Shown here piece after piece: positions 27,640 through 36,285 of a stretch of DNA of 64,000 nucleotides (positions are counted from its first letter, which is position 1; every line of letters begins with the position of its first letter). This stretch comes from JAPPLB01 sp965206655 (GTDB taxonomy: Bacteria; Acidobacteriota; Terriglobia; Bryobacterales; UBA6623). The stretch lies in the NCBI GenBank assembly GCA_965206655.1, contig CBDBKC010000038.1:992001-1056000 (forward strand), read 5' to 3'. The notes under the pieces are model-generated. The model made no database searches. It saw only the letters and a list, made by a program, of their open reading frames with translations, and was not told where the DNA came from. A program made the position numbers and the translations under genes.

Positions 27640-30288
27640 TTAGTCGCTTGCCATTTCGGCGACGATCTCGTAGACCTTTTCCAGCGCCTCCGGGAGCTTG
27701 CCCGTGTTCTTGCCGCCTGCTTCGGCCAGGTCGGGACGTCCGCCTCCGCGGCCGCCAACCTCCTGGGCGATAGCGCCGACGAGCTTCCCCGCGTGGACCT
27801 TCTTTCCGGCAAGGTCTTTCGTAACCGCCGAGATCAAAGCGATGTTCCCGTCAACCGCGCTCGCCAGCACGACCACGCCTGAGCCAATCTTGCTTCGCAG
27901 CGAATCGGCCAGTGAGCGCATCTGGTTGCGGTCGAGGCCGTCGACCTTTGCTGAGACGACTTTGATGCCTTTGACTTCGCGCGCACCTTCGATGAGGTCG
28001 CCTGTGCCGGATTCGGCGAGCTTGGCCTTGAGTTGCTGGACCTCGCGCTCAAGGTTCTTGCGCTCGGCCGCGAGTTTCTCGACCGACTCGACCAGCGCCG
28101 GTTCCGAAACTCGCAGTGTGGAGGCCAGCCGCGCGATAGTATCCGTCGCATCACGGTACTCGTCGTAGGCGCCAAGTCCGGTGATGGCTTCGAGCCGCCT
28201 CACACCGGCGGCCACACTGCTTTCCGAGGTGATCTTAAAGACCCCGATGTCGCCCGTGCGGCTCACATGGGTGCCGCCGCACAGTTCCTTGCTGAAACCG
28301 TCAATACCCACAACACGAACCTTTTCCGTGTACTTCTCGCCGAACAGGGCCATCGCGCCCGTCTTCAGCGCCTCGTCGAGGTCGAGGATGTCCGTTGTGA
28401 CGGGCGTATTCTTGAGGATTTCTTCGTTGACAAGCCGCTCGACTTCCTCACGCTCGGCCTCATCAACGGCGGTGTAGTGTGTAATGTCGAAACGGAGGCG
28501 GTCGGGCGCGACAACGCTGCCCGCCTGTTTGACGTGCGTCCCGAGGATTTTTCGCAATGCGGCCTGCATGAGATGCGTCGCGGTGTGATTGCGCATGGTG
28601 GCGTGGCGAAGGCGATCGTCCACACGGCCCTCGACCTGTTGCCCAACCCTGAGTTCCGCCGCCGTCACAAGGGAGTGTACGGAGAGCCCGCGGATCGGAG
28701 CCTGCACATCGGTGACGCGCGCCACCAGCTCGCCGCCCGAAAGCAGCACCCCTTGGTCGCCTACCTGTCCGCCGGATTCAGCGTAGAAGGGCGTGCGATC
28801 GAGAATCATTTCGGCTTCCATACCAGCCGGGACCTGTTCGATTTGCTCGTGATCGACGAGTAGGGCAACGATCGTCGAGTCGCTCGTCTCCAGGTTCCCG
28901 TAACCTTCAAACTTCGTCGGCTGCTCGTCGCGCAGTTCCTGATAGATAGGAGCGACGGCCGCCTGATCGCCCCCCTTCCAGCTTGCGCGGGCCCGCACGC
29001 GCTGCTCATTCATCTGCTTCTCGAACCCGGCGTGATCGATGCTGAGCCGGCGCTCTCGTGCCATTTCCTCTTGCTCGTCGAGTGAGAGACCAAACGTATC
29101 GTAAAGCTTGAACGCCACTGATCCAGGCAGCACGCCGTCGCCGATCTTCTCGGTTTCGGATTCGAACATCCTTTCGGCCAGCGCGAAGCTGTGCTGGTAG
29201 CGCGTCTCCTCTTCCTTCACGACGCGTGCGACGCGTTGCACCGACTCCATCATTTCGGGATAGCCGGCTTTCATGTGCTCGGCGACGAAACCGGTCAGCT
29301 CAAAGAGGAACGGTCTGTCACGGCCCGCGAGGCGCGCATGACGCAGCGCTCGGCGGATAATCTTCCGCAGGACGTAGCCGCGCCCTTCATTCGCCGGCAG
29401 GACGTTGTCGTGGATCAGAAACGCGGCGGCGCGGCTGTGGTCAGCGATGATGCGCAGCGTCGTATCGATCTTCGGATCAGCCCCGAACGCCATCCCCCCT
29501 CCCAGCAGTCCCGCCGCGTGGTCGATGATCGGGCGGATCAGGTCCGTGTCGAAATTGCTGAGCTTACCCTGCAGAACGGCAGCCGTCCGTTCGAGGCCCA
29601 AACCGGTATCGATCGACGGCTTCGGAAGCGGCGTCAGCTTGCCTTCCTTGTCTCGGTCAAACTGCATGAAGACGAGATTCCAGATCTCGACGAAACGGTT
29701 CGTATCCGACGGGAAAGGCTCGTCGGTCTCTCCGGGTTCGAGCGCCTCGGGCCCGAAATCATAGAAAAGTTCCGAGCAGGGTCCGCACGGGCCGGTATCG
29801 CCCATCTGCCAAAAATTGTCCTTGGCGCCGCAACGAAAGATGCGGCCTGGCGCGATGTCGGTCGTCTTCTTCCACAGCTCTTCGGCCTCGTCGTCGTCGT
29901 CAAAGACCGTGGCGTAAAGGCGTTCTTTCGGCAGGCCGTAGACCTTCGTGACAAGTTCCCAGGCGAAGGCGATGGCATCTTGTTTGAAGTAGTCGCCGAA
30001 AGAGAAGTTACCGAGCATCTCGAAGAACGTGTGGTGACGGCGGGTGTAGCCTACGTTTTCGAGATCGTTGTGCTTGCCGCCTGCCCGCACGACCTTCTGG
30101 GAAGTCGTGGCTCGGTTGTAGTCGCGTTTCTCAGCGCCGAGGAAGGTGTCTTTGAACTGATTCATCCCGGCGTTCGTGAAGAGCAACGTCGGGTCATTCG
30201 CGGGGACGAGCGAAGAGCTCGGCAGGATTCGATGGCCGTGGCCTTCGAAATAGCGCAGGAACTTTTCTCTGACTTCGTCGCCTGTCAA
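27640..30288 (-). CDS. alaS: Alanyl-tRNA synthetase
   Basis: 882 residues, full length. Charges tRNA-Ala with alanine. The class II catalytic domain begins EVREKFLRYFEGHGH, with TLLFTNAGMNQFKD; the editing domain has the zinc-site pattern NHTATHLMQAAL and later LCGGTHVSRTGDIG. A C-terminal coiled coil (KLAAERKNLEREVQQLKAKL) and the C-Ala domain (GGRGGGRPDLAEAGGK) complete the architecture. No residue seems missing. It lies downstream of recX on the same strand with about 108 bp between, the common bacterial recX-alaS order. Confidence 0.97.
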   Translation of the reverse strand: MTGDEVREKFLRYFEGHGHRILPSSSLVPANDPTLLFTNAGMNQFKDTFLGAEKRDYNRATTSQKVVRAGGKHNDLENVGYTRRHHTFFEMLGNFSFGDYFKQDAIAFAWELVTKVYGLPKERLYATVFDDDDEAEELWKKTTDIAPGRIFRCGAKDNFWQMGDTGPCGPCSELFYDFGPEALEPGETDEPFPSDTNRFVEIWNLVFMQFDRDKEGKLTPLPKPSIDTGLGLERTAAVLQGKLSNFDTDLIRPIIDHAAGLLGGGMAFGADPKIDTTLRIIADHSRAAAFLIHDNVLPANEGRGYVLRKIIRRALRHARLAGRDRPFLFELTGFVAEHMKAGYPEMMESVQRVARVVKEEETRYQHSFALAERMFESETEKIGDGVLPGSVAFKLYDTFGLSLDEQEEMARERRLSIDHAGFEKQMNEQRVRARASWKGGDQAAVAPIYQELRDEQPTKFEGYGNLETSDSTIVALLVDHEQIEQVPAGMEAEMILDRTPFYAESGGQVGDQGVLLSGGELVARVTDVQAPIRGLSVHSLVTAAELRVGQQVEGRVDDRLRHATMRNHTATHLMQAALRKILGTHVKQAGSVVAPDRLRFDITHYTAVDEAEREEVERLVNEEILKNTPVTTDILDLDEALKTGAMALFGEKYTEKVRVVGIDGFSKELCGGTHVSRTGDIGVFKITSESSVAAGVRRLEAITGLGAYDEYRDATDTIARLASTLRVSEPALVESVEKLAAERKNLEREVQQLKAKLAESGTGDLIEGAREVKGIKVVSAKVDGLDRNQMRSLADSLRSKIGSGVVVLASAVDGNIALISAVTKDLAGKKVHAGKLVGAIAQEVGGRGGGRPDLAEAGGKNTGKLPEALEKVYEIVAEMASD

Positions 30289-30396
30289 GTGCGGGGTCCT
30301 TGGAGAGCGCGCGACGTGTTTAGCAGCCCGTAGGGCGCTCCTTGCCGGTCGCGGCTCGGCTCGTTGAGCAACTTTGCTTCGGCAAGATCGCGAGCC

Positions 30397-30945
30397 TCAC
30401 AGGTCCGGAGTTTCGCCGTCGGGATCTTCGCCGAACCCATCCAACCACTCGCTGTCGGAAGAGATTTCGCGCAGTGCTTCCACGATTCTATCACCGGGGA
30501 AACCGGCTCTTAGCAGGCCACGATACAGCCGAGCGATATGTCGAGGGTCTTCGATCTTGCGCTCGCGATACGCTTCGCCCAGGTGTTTTTGGAGGTAAGT
30601 GTGGATCAGTTGAGCTTCATCCGTATCCCCGTACACTTCGCCAACGGCGCTTTCGGCGACGGAGACATCAACACCGCGGCGTTGAAGTTCACGCACAACG
30701 CGGTTCGGACCCAGCGCCTCGTACTCCTTGCGGAAGTAAGAATGTGATTCGGCGACCCGGGAATCGTCCAGATAGCCGACGGACGTGAGGCGATCGAGAA
30801 CTTCGTCGACATCCCGCGGGCGGGCGGAGCGGCGTTCGAGTCGAGTGCGGAGTTCGGTCGTCGTCAACGCGCGGCGGGCGAGCGCTTGGACGGCGTACTC
30901 GAAGAGAGCTTCGGGGGCGAGGAGTTGGGGGGAACGTCGGGCCAC
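30397..30945 (-). CDS. recX: Regulatory protein RecX
   Basis: 182 residues. RecX binds RecA filaments and limits recombination. The sequence consists of three-helix repeats characteristic of the family: YAVQALARRALTTTELRTRL, VDEVLDRLTSVGYLDDSRVA, then YFRKEYEALGPNRVVRELQR, and a last repeat around HIARLYRGLLRAGFPGDRIV. recA is not in the window. The gene precedes alaS in the same direction. Confidence 0.9.
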   Translation of the reverse strand: MARRSPQLLAPEALFEYAVQALARRALTTTELRTRLERRSARPRDVDEVLDRLTSVGYLDDSRVAESHSYFRKEYEALGPNRVVRELQRRGVDVSVAESAVGEVYGDTDEAQLIHTYLQKHLGEAYRERKIEDPRHIARLYRGLLRAGFPGDRIVEALREISSDSEWLDGFGEDPDGETPDL

Positions 30946-31029
30946 TTCAAGATTGTAGGTCCCACGCGAGCCGGGGTTCTATTCGGGCGCCGTCAGGTGT
31001 TACCGACGGGGAGGCCGTCCAGGCGCGAC

Positions 31030-31296
31030 CTATAGGCTTCGATAGGCATCACTTCGATGGCGGATGCGTTCCACGGTGACAATACGGTTGTTATCGTCTA
31101 CCGCGTATACAACTCGGTAGTCGCCCACCCGTAGGCGATACCTACCTGGGGACACGCGCAGTTTCTTCGCGCTCAATGGATGCGGATCCGTTTCGAGAGC
31201 GAGAAGTTTTCGGGTAATGCGCCGACGCAACGAGTCGGACAGCCGGTCGAGTTCCTTTCTCGCGGGCTCAGATATCTCGACCGACCAGGAGGTCAC
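31030..31296 (-). CDS. RelE/ParE-family toxin
   Basis: 88 residues. Likely a ribosome-dependent mRNA interferase. Family landmarks are WSVEISEPARKELDRLSD, the LSAKKLRVSPGRYRLRVGDYRVVYAVDD core and a final VERIRHRSDAYRSL. The basic residues expected for RNA cleavage (Arg in GRYRLRVGDYR and the C-terminal HRSDAY) are present. It follows an acidic/basic ORF that overlaps its start by 29 bp, the usual antitoxin-first layout. Confidence 0.86.
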   Translation of the reverse strand: MTSWSVEISEPARKELDRLSDSLRRRITRKLLALETDPHPLSAKKLRVSPGRYRLRVGDYRVVYAVDDNNRIVTVERIRHRSDAYRSL

Positions 31297-31486
31297 TGTC
31301 GCCGTTTTCTTGAATCACTTTGCGCAGCGGATGTCGCTTGTCATCCTTGTGCTTCTCCGCGAAAAGGACATCAGCCTCGTCCTCTGTGAGTGTGCGAGCC
31401 GTCGACGAGGAGTCGGAGCGGGGCTGCCGCGCAGCAACCGTGCGCTGGTCATGTCCTAGTTCGGCGGATTCCGCATTCCGAATCAC
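31268..31486 (-). CDS. Putative antitoxin paired with the RelE-like toxin
   Basis: About 72 residues from GTG 31486, overlapping the toxin start by 29 bp. The visible motif is ARTLTEDEADVLFAEKHKDD, which resembles the acidic end of small antitoxins, followed by HPLRKVIQENGD. There is no recognisable full DNA-binding domain. The start is uncertain: a TATAAT box lies only a few bases before this GTG, so a leaderless transcript or a later start is possible. Role inferred from position. Confidence 0.55.
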   Translation of the reverse strand: MIRNAESAELGHDQRTVAARQPRSDSSSTARTLTEDEADVLFAEKHKDDKRHPLRKVIQENGDSDLLVGRDI

Positions 31487-31492
31487 AAGCTC

Positions 31493-31498
31493 ATTATA
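31493..31498 (-). promoter_or_regulatory. -10 promoter box (TATAAT) before the RelE-pair operon
   Basis: A perfect TATAAT on the minus strand just before the antitoxin GTG. No convincing -35 hexamer is seen 16-18 bp upstream. Transcription starting about 7 nt downstream would leave almost no leader. Confidence 0.45.
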
Positions 31499-31577
31499 CC
31501 GTGAGAACAAGAGCGCTTTGGGTTTCTAGCTTGACCAACTGTTCGATCGAACCATCGCCCGCCCCGAGGCATCGCTG

Positions 31578-31991
31578 CTACACCAACTCGACGCCCACTC
31601 GCTCCGCCGCTCGAGCCAATGGGCCGTCCAGACTTGCCAAGGGCAACCCCTCACGCACGGCTAACTCAAGATAAGCAGCATCATAAACGGAAATGTCGGT
31701 GCGAACTGCAAGGTTCCACACCGCATCGAAGACTCTCGCGGCCGGTTCATGCTCGATGATGATCGGTAGCCCTTTCAGCAGACGAAAGCAGTCGGCCGCT
31801 TGGCTTTCGGTAATTCTGTTTCGGCGGCGAGCAGCCCAAATAATGTTGGCGGCGTCAAGAATCCATACTGACGGAACCACGGCTCGAAGGGCCTTCCAGC
31901 AAGGCACCCGTGAGCATGTCCGCTTTGGCTCGTATTCGTCGGAAAGCCACCAAGCTGCCGTTGTCGAAGCATCAACGACGAATCGCGTCAA
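31578..31991 (-). CDS. vapC: VapC-type PIN-domain toxin, with a locally out-of-frame segment
   Basis: 137 residues. PIN-domain ribonuclease. Acidic site: Asp7 in FVVDAS; an Asp in WILDAAN where Glu is usual; Asp in SVYDAAYLELA; and Asp in LASLDGPLA. Residues about 23-34 (KRTCSRVPCWKA) do not look like the helix expected here. The +1-shifted frame of the same bases reads ADMLTGALLEG, which does, so two compensating single-base indels are likely (see findings). The start overlaps the antitoxin stop by 4 bp (ATGA). Whether it is still active is unclear. Confidence 0.83.
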   Translation of the reverse strand: MTRFVVDASTTAAWWLSDEYEPKRTCSRVPCWKALRAVVPSVWILDAANIIWAARRRNRITESQAADCFRLLKGLPIIIEHEPAARVFDAVWNLAVRTDISVYDAAYLELAVREGLPLASLDGPLARAAERVGVELV

Positions 31992-32230
31992 CGCCGACGC
32001 CCTTCATCACGCAGCTCACGAATGGCAAGGTCGCCGAGCGAGACCGACTCGCGGATCTGTCGCAAGCGCCCGGCCGCTGCGGCGACGTCCATCCCCTTTT
32101 CGTCAACGGGTGTAAGCATGGCTACGGGCACCCCGTGTTTGGTGATCGCGATTCTCTCGCCGCGACCAGCTCTTTCAACAAGCTCGGAGAGATGAGTCTT
32201 GGCCTTGACCAGTCCGATGCGCTTGATCAT
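31988..32230 (-). CDS. vapB: Phd/YefM-type antitoxin (VapB role)
   Basis: 80 residues from ATG 32230. Shows the Phd/YefM N-terminal fold: KRIGLVKAKTHLSELVERAG followed by ERIAITKHGVPVAMLTPV. The C-terminal tail (RLRQIRESVSLGDLAIREL) would wrap the toxin. A longer in-frame extension upstream is rejected because it lacks the family pattern. The 4-bp overlap with vapC indicates translational coupling and one operon; such pairs usually autoregulate through the antitoxin. Confidence 0.85.
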   Translation of the reverse strand: MIKRIGLVKAKTHLSELVERAGRGERIAITKHGVPVAMLTPVDEKGMDVAAAAGRLRQIRESVSLGDLAIRELRDEGRRR

Positions 32231-32481
32231 GACGTTGAAGGCTAAAGCTAGCTCGTTCCTATGTTTAGCACACCGATGCCATCTGTACACAAAGCAAACG
32301 GCTAGAGGGCCGCCGACCGGGCCGGATCATTCAGGTGAGGGAAACTTTCGGTTTCTGATTTGGTGGCAGGTCGGACCGCTTGCTGACGTGCGCGGCACGG
32401 AAAGAACGTGGCTTCGCTGGTGGGACGGGGCCCGGTCGTGGGAAGGCTGTCCCGCAGCCGGAAGGAACGAGAGAGTGCGGA

Positions 32482-33459
32482 TCAGTGATTGCGAGCGAGC
32501 AGCAGAACATCCGGCTCGACGCGCCAACCTTGAACGAGTGAACAGCTCGAGCACCGCGCCTCGTAGCCCGGAGCGACCTCGGACAGCGTCGCCAGGATGT
32601 CTCTCGGATTATCCCCATCTTCAGCGGCGATGATGAGCCGCGGGGAGTGTTGGGCCAGCGTACGGCCGGCGCCGTGGAGTACGCGCGTAACCGCTCCCTT
32701 GATGTCCATCTTGATCAGGTCTACGCGATCCAAATTGAGTTCCTCGATCAGTAGGTCGATCGGGACTAGAGGAATCGTGTGAACCGTCTCGAAATCTTCT
32801 GCCTTATGAATGAAACCGTCGGCGGCGGAGTTATCGGGGTCTTCCCAGAAAGGTAGCTCAGCTTCCACATCCCAGATACCTTTGGGGTAGACGATCACGC
32901 GGCCCGCGGCGATTTCCTCTTTGAGATTCCGCCGGAGACACTCGACATTGTTGGGAGCGGGCTCAATCGCAATGACTTGGCTTGCGCCGCGCTCCAACGC
33001 TTCCCGCACGTAGATGCCGACGTGGGCGCCGCCGTCGAGAACGACATCGCCGGGCTGAACGGCTTGGGCGCCGTCTCCATACTGATTGACTACCTGCTGT
33101 GCAACGAGGATAGGCAAAGACCCGCCACTTCCGGCCGGTACCCAGTACGAACCGGCCGGTGTCTCCCAAAACTCGTACCCGGCGGGATCTTCTTCCAGCA
33201 GGCGCGAGTTTTCACGAATGCGCTCGATGGTTTCGCCGAGTTCGATACGCAATCGGCCGCCTGCCCAAATGTCTTGGATCGGGCAAAACTCGTTGCGGCC
33301 CGCCAACGCAAGCAGCCCGGGGCCCGACTGCGGGAAGAACCAAATGCCAATGGCAAGGAGGAGGATCGCCAACTCCGCGGCAATCAATCCTCTGAATAGC
33401 GCAACAGCAACACGTTTCTTGGGGAGGGGGTGCGCACAGCTCTCTCCTGTGTATCCCAT
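32482..33459 (-). CDS. Membrane-anchored FkbM-family methyltransferase
   Basis: About 325 residues from ATG 33459. One transmembrane helix (VALFRGLIAAELAILLLAIGI) is followed by a class I methyltransferase: VLDGGAHVGIYVREALERGA is the SAM-binding loop, VIAIEPAPNNVECLRRNL the next strand, and LIKMDIKGAVTRVLHGAG replaces the usual MDIEGAE motif. The Glu-to-Lys change there could affect activity. FkbM enzymes O-methylate sugars or polyketides; the target here is unknown. A longer start at 33546 is possible but its extra residues are not family-like. Neighbouring genes give no pathway clue. Confidence 0.78.
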   Translation of the reverse strand: MGYTGESCAHPLPKKRVAVALFRGLIAAELAILLLAIGIWFFPQSGPGLLALAGRNEFCPIQDIWAGGRLRIELGETIERIRENSRLLEEDPAGYEFWETPAGSYWVPAGSGGSLPILVAQQVVNQYGDGAQAVQPGDVVLDGGAHVGIYVREALERGASQVIAIEPAPNNVECLRRNLKEEIAAGRVIVYPKGIWDVEAELPFWEDPDNSAADGFIHKAEDFETVHTIPLVPIDLLIEELNLDRVDLIKMDIKGAVTRVLHGAGRTLAQHSPRLIIAAEDGDNPRDILATLSEVAPGYEARCSSCSLVQGWRVEPDVLLLARNH

Positions 33460-33630
33460 CCTCGGGTTCGCTCGACAATAGGTGAGACACCTGAGGCATA
33501 CGACTCCCGGGCGAGTTTGTTGCGCTAATCCGGCGGCAATGGTCAAGAATTTGGACAGCGGGAAAGAGTGCTCAACGATGCCGTCAACCGGCGTAGCTCT
33601 CTCGAAGAGTAGCCGCCGGGGCCAAGGGAT

Positions 33631-34704
33631 TCAGGATTTCAGACCGAGAAGCATTGACTCGAGCCTTTCCGCTTCCAGCAAGGTAGTAGGGTGCTTGCGC
33701 GCGGCCCTATCAACCGACTCGGGGTCTTTGAAACCGTGGCCCGTAACAGGGCAGATCGTGGTTTCGTTGCGGTGCACCATCTCTTGCGCAACGGCGCGGC
33801 GAAGGCCGGCTAGAGCGGCTGCTCCGGCGGGTTCGCAATAGATTCCCTCCTCCGCCAGCATCATCTGCTGGGCGTCGTAGACCTCCTCGTCCTCGACACC
33901 AAAGGCGTGGCCCCCATTCTCGCGGAGTGTGTGGAGAGCCAATGTGGCGTCAGCATCGAAAGGAACGGAGAGGCCGCTTATTCTTGTCGTGCTCTCGACC
34001 GCTCTCACTTTATCTTCGCCACGCTCGAACGCATCGACGACAGTCGGGCAGCCGCGCGGCTGGACGATATGAACCTTGGGCCGCGGTCCCGTAACGTTTT
34101 CGAAACCGCGGCAAACCGCCGTGAACATGCCGCCTCCACCGACGGGAACGAACACGTGGTCGACCTGGGCTTCACATTGTTCACTAAGCTCTCGTGATAT
34201 CGACTCCACCGCCCGCATACCCTGAGGGCAGTAACGATAAGCTGAGATAACGATCGCGATCTTCCCTGCCCTTGACAATCGCTCCAGCGTCCCAAGCACG
34301 TTGGCGGTCACCTCGGCTGACGCGATGAAGTCTTTCACAAGAACCAATCGTGCACCGTGGGCGCGCATCTGCACCAGCTTTCCCGCGGGCGTCTCCGGGC
34401 TGACGACGATGGAGCAGGCGATGCCGTAGCGGGCGCAGTAAGAAGCGAGTGAAGCACCGGTATTGCCGGACGAAGTCGCGACGCAGGTCTTGACGCCAAG
34501 CTCAAGCAGGCGCCCGATCTCCGCTGCGATAAAGCGGTCTTTGTAAGAGCCGGTCGGGTTGCAGTTTTCGAGTTTGAAGTAGAGGTTATCGAGCCCGAGA
34601 TTGGGGCCGATGGAGGCGCTCCGTATCAGCGGAGTGTTGCCTTCGCCTAGGGTGGCTTGTTGGGGTGACACGTCGAAGCCTGTCTCCCGCGGAGGGCACG
34701 CCAT
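33631..34704 (-). CDS. PLP-dependent threonine-synthase-like enzyme
   Basis: About 357 residues. Fold-type II PLP enzyme. The PLP lysine is in NCNPTGSYKDRF; the Asn loop is SSGNTGASLASY; the phosphate-binding Gly loop is VPVGGGGMFTAV; late motifs include EGIYCEPAGAAALAG. It resembles threonine synthase and threonine dehydratase/diaminopropionate-type lyases; the exact reaction is not certain. ATG 34704 is chosen since GGAGGGG sits 6 nt upstream of it. It follows the M81 peptidase on the same strand with little spacing, so they are probably cotranscribed. Confidence 0.85.
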   Translation of the reverse strand: MACPPRETGFDVSPQQATLGEGNTPLIRSASIGPNLGLDNLYFKLENCNPTGSYKDRFIAAEIGRLLELGVKTCVATSSGNTGASLASYCARYGIACSIVVSPETPAGKLVQMRAHGARLVLVKDFIASAEVTANVLGTLERLSRAGKIAIVISAYRYCPQGMRAVESISRELSEQCEAQVDHVFVPVGGGGMFTAVCRGFENVTGPRPKVHIVQPRGCPTVVDAFERGEDKVRAVESTTRISGLSVPFDADATLALHTLRENGGHAFGVEDEEVYDAQQMMLAEEGIYCEPAGAAALAGLRRAVAQEMVHRNETTICPVTGHGFKDPESVDRAARKHPTTLLEAERLESMLLGLKS

Positions 34705-34721
34705 GGCATGCCCCTCCACGG

Positions 34722-36221
34722 CTAATCGAGTCCGTACATAGGCCGGCGTACGTTCCGGTAGTCGAACCTCTTGGGGTTTACAGACGTCAGCCCGCCCGTA
34801 TCAACCTCGATGATCCTCTTGGCGATCGGACCGTAGGCGGCGCGGTAGGCGATGGCCGCCTTTACGACGAGGATCTTCTGCCGTTCGGGATAGACGCCGC
34901 AACTGGTCAACTGATGCAGGCTGAAGGGCGGCAGCCTCAGACTCGTAAGCACCAACAGATTCAGCAGGTCCCGCGTCGATCCTTCGACTTCGATCACGGC
35001 CGTCGTGCCCTGGTCCTGGTAACGCCATCCACCGTGCCGGATTTCGGTCTCGACGAACGTGCCGTCGTGCAGGCATTTCACACGCCCTTCGATTTGGACC
35101 GGCTCGCCATGTTGATCGTCGGTTTTGCCACCAACCGGGCCGCTGAACGCTCCGCCGATGCCGGCGCTGACCGCCGCCTGTACCGCCTTGGGATCGCAGA
35201 CGACTTCCACCCATCCTTGAGCGCCTTGGCTTAGCAGCTCGCTGAGGATGAATGTGCTGTCCGCCGCTGAGCCGCCGCCGATGTTATCTCCCATCTCGAC
35301 GAGCACGACGGGAAACTCGTCCCCAGCGATAGCCAGCCGCACCGCCTCTTCAGCATCCGGCTCGTCGAGAACCAGCTTTTCGCGGACATCCCAAAGCATG
35401 CGGGAGAGGCGCTTAGCTTCCGAGCTCGCTAGCCCCTCGTCGCCATCGGTGACAACGACGACACTCGGACCCATCGCCGGCGCATCGGCGTACTGGTAAC
35501 CGCAGCAGACGCTCGCCGATAGGATCTTCGGATCTTGCTCTAGACGGCGGGTTTCTTCGGTAATGGGCGCGAGCGGCTCCAGGCTCGTGTTTTGAAAACG
35601 GATGTTGTAGAACAGGTCTGGCTTTTCGATCGCCTGCACAGGGCGTGCCTCGCCGCGGATGGCCTTCGCGATAATCTCGGCCGCTTTGAGGCCACGCTCG
35701 TGCTGATCCACATGAGGATTCGTCTTGTAGATTGTCAGCGCGTCACAGTGTTCGATGAGGTCGGGAGCCACATTCGCATGAAAGTCGTGTGTCACGACGA
35801 GCGGAAGGCCGTCGGGCAGCGCCTGTCGAACACGCCGCACAATTTCAGCATCTCCATGCGGATAGCTCTCCGAGAACATCGCTCCATGAAGCGCGAGGAG
35901 CATGCCGTCGAGGGGCGGGGCGGACCGGATCTTCTCGATGAGTTCTCCCGTAAGCGTTTCAAACGCGTCGGCCGTCACCGGGCCTGATGGCGTGGCGACT
36001 CCGAAAAGGGTCGGATAGAGGTTGAAGCCCAGCTCGCCGGCGCCTTGGATCATGCCGCCGACCTCGTGCTTGCTGTCTCCCCAGGCCGTTACAATGTCGT
36101 CACCCCTGACTAAGCTATTGCGCTCGAAGTCGGCAACGGTTGTTTTCGCCGTGCTGAACGAGTTCGACTCGTGCTGGATGCCGCCAATCGCAACAAGAAG
36201 TTTCCGGCCGGTTTCCGCCAT
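34722..36221 (-). CDS. M81-family metallopeptidase (MlrC-like)
   Basis: 499 residues. Homologues include MlrC of microcystin degradation. The family N-terminus is AIGGIQHESNSFS. Metal-binding candidates lie in LLALHGAMFSE, VTHDFHANV and the VEMGDNIGGGSAADST segment. The C-terminal domain has VKAAIAYRAAYGPIAKRIIEVDTGG. Cytoplasmic, no signal. The natural substrate in organisms that do not degrade microcystin is unknown. Probably in one operon with the PLP enzyme; divergent from the BNR protein gene with a 64-bp promoter region between. Confidence 0.9.
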   Translation of the reverse strand: MAETGRKLLVAIGGIQHESNSFSTAKTTVADFERNSLVRGDDIVTAWGDSKHEVGGMIQGAGELGFNLYPTLFGVATPSGPVTADAFETLTGELIEKIRSAPPLDGMLLALHGAMFSESYPHGDAEIVRRVRQALPDGLPLVVTHDFHANVAPDLIEHCDALTIYKTNPHVDQHERGLKAAEIIAKAIRGEARPVQAIEKPDLFYNIRFQNTSLEPLAPITEETRRLEQDPKILSASVCCGYQYADAPAMGPSVVVVTDGDEGLASSEAKRLSRMLWDVREKLVLDEPDAEEAVRLAIAGDEFPVVLVEMGDNIGGGSAADSTFILSELLSQGAQGWVEVVCDPKAVQAAVSAGIGGAFSGPVGGKTDDQHGEPVQIEGRVKCLHDGTFVETEIRHGGWRYQDQGTTAVIEVEGSTRDLLNLLVLTSLRLPPFSLHQLTSCGVYPERQKILVVKAAIAYRAAYGPIAKRIIEVDTGGLTSVNPKRFDYRNVRRPMYGLD

Positions 36222-36285
36222 GACGGAGAAGCGATCATCTTAACCTAGTAGCCCACCGGGGAGCCGACCCAGGAGGAGGAATCAC

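Noticed and set aside
29191..30333. 380-codon plus-strand frame opposite alaS
   Set aside because: AlaS is certain and full length; this frame has no domain.
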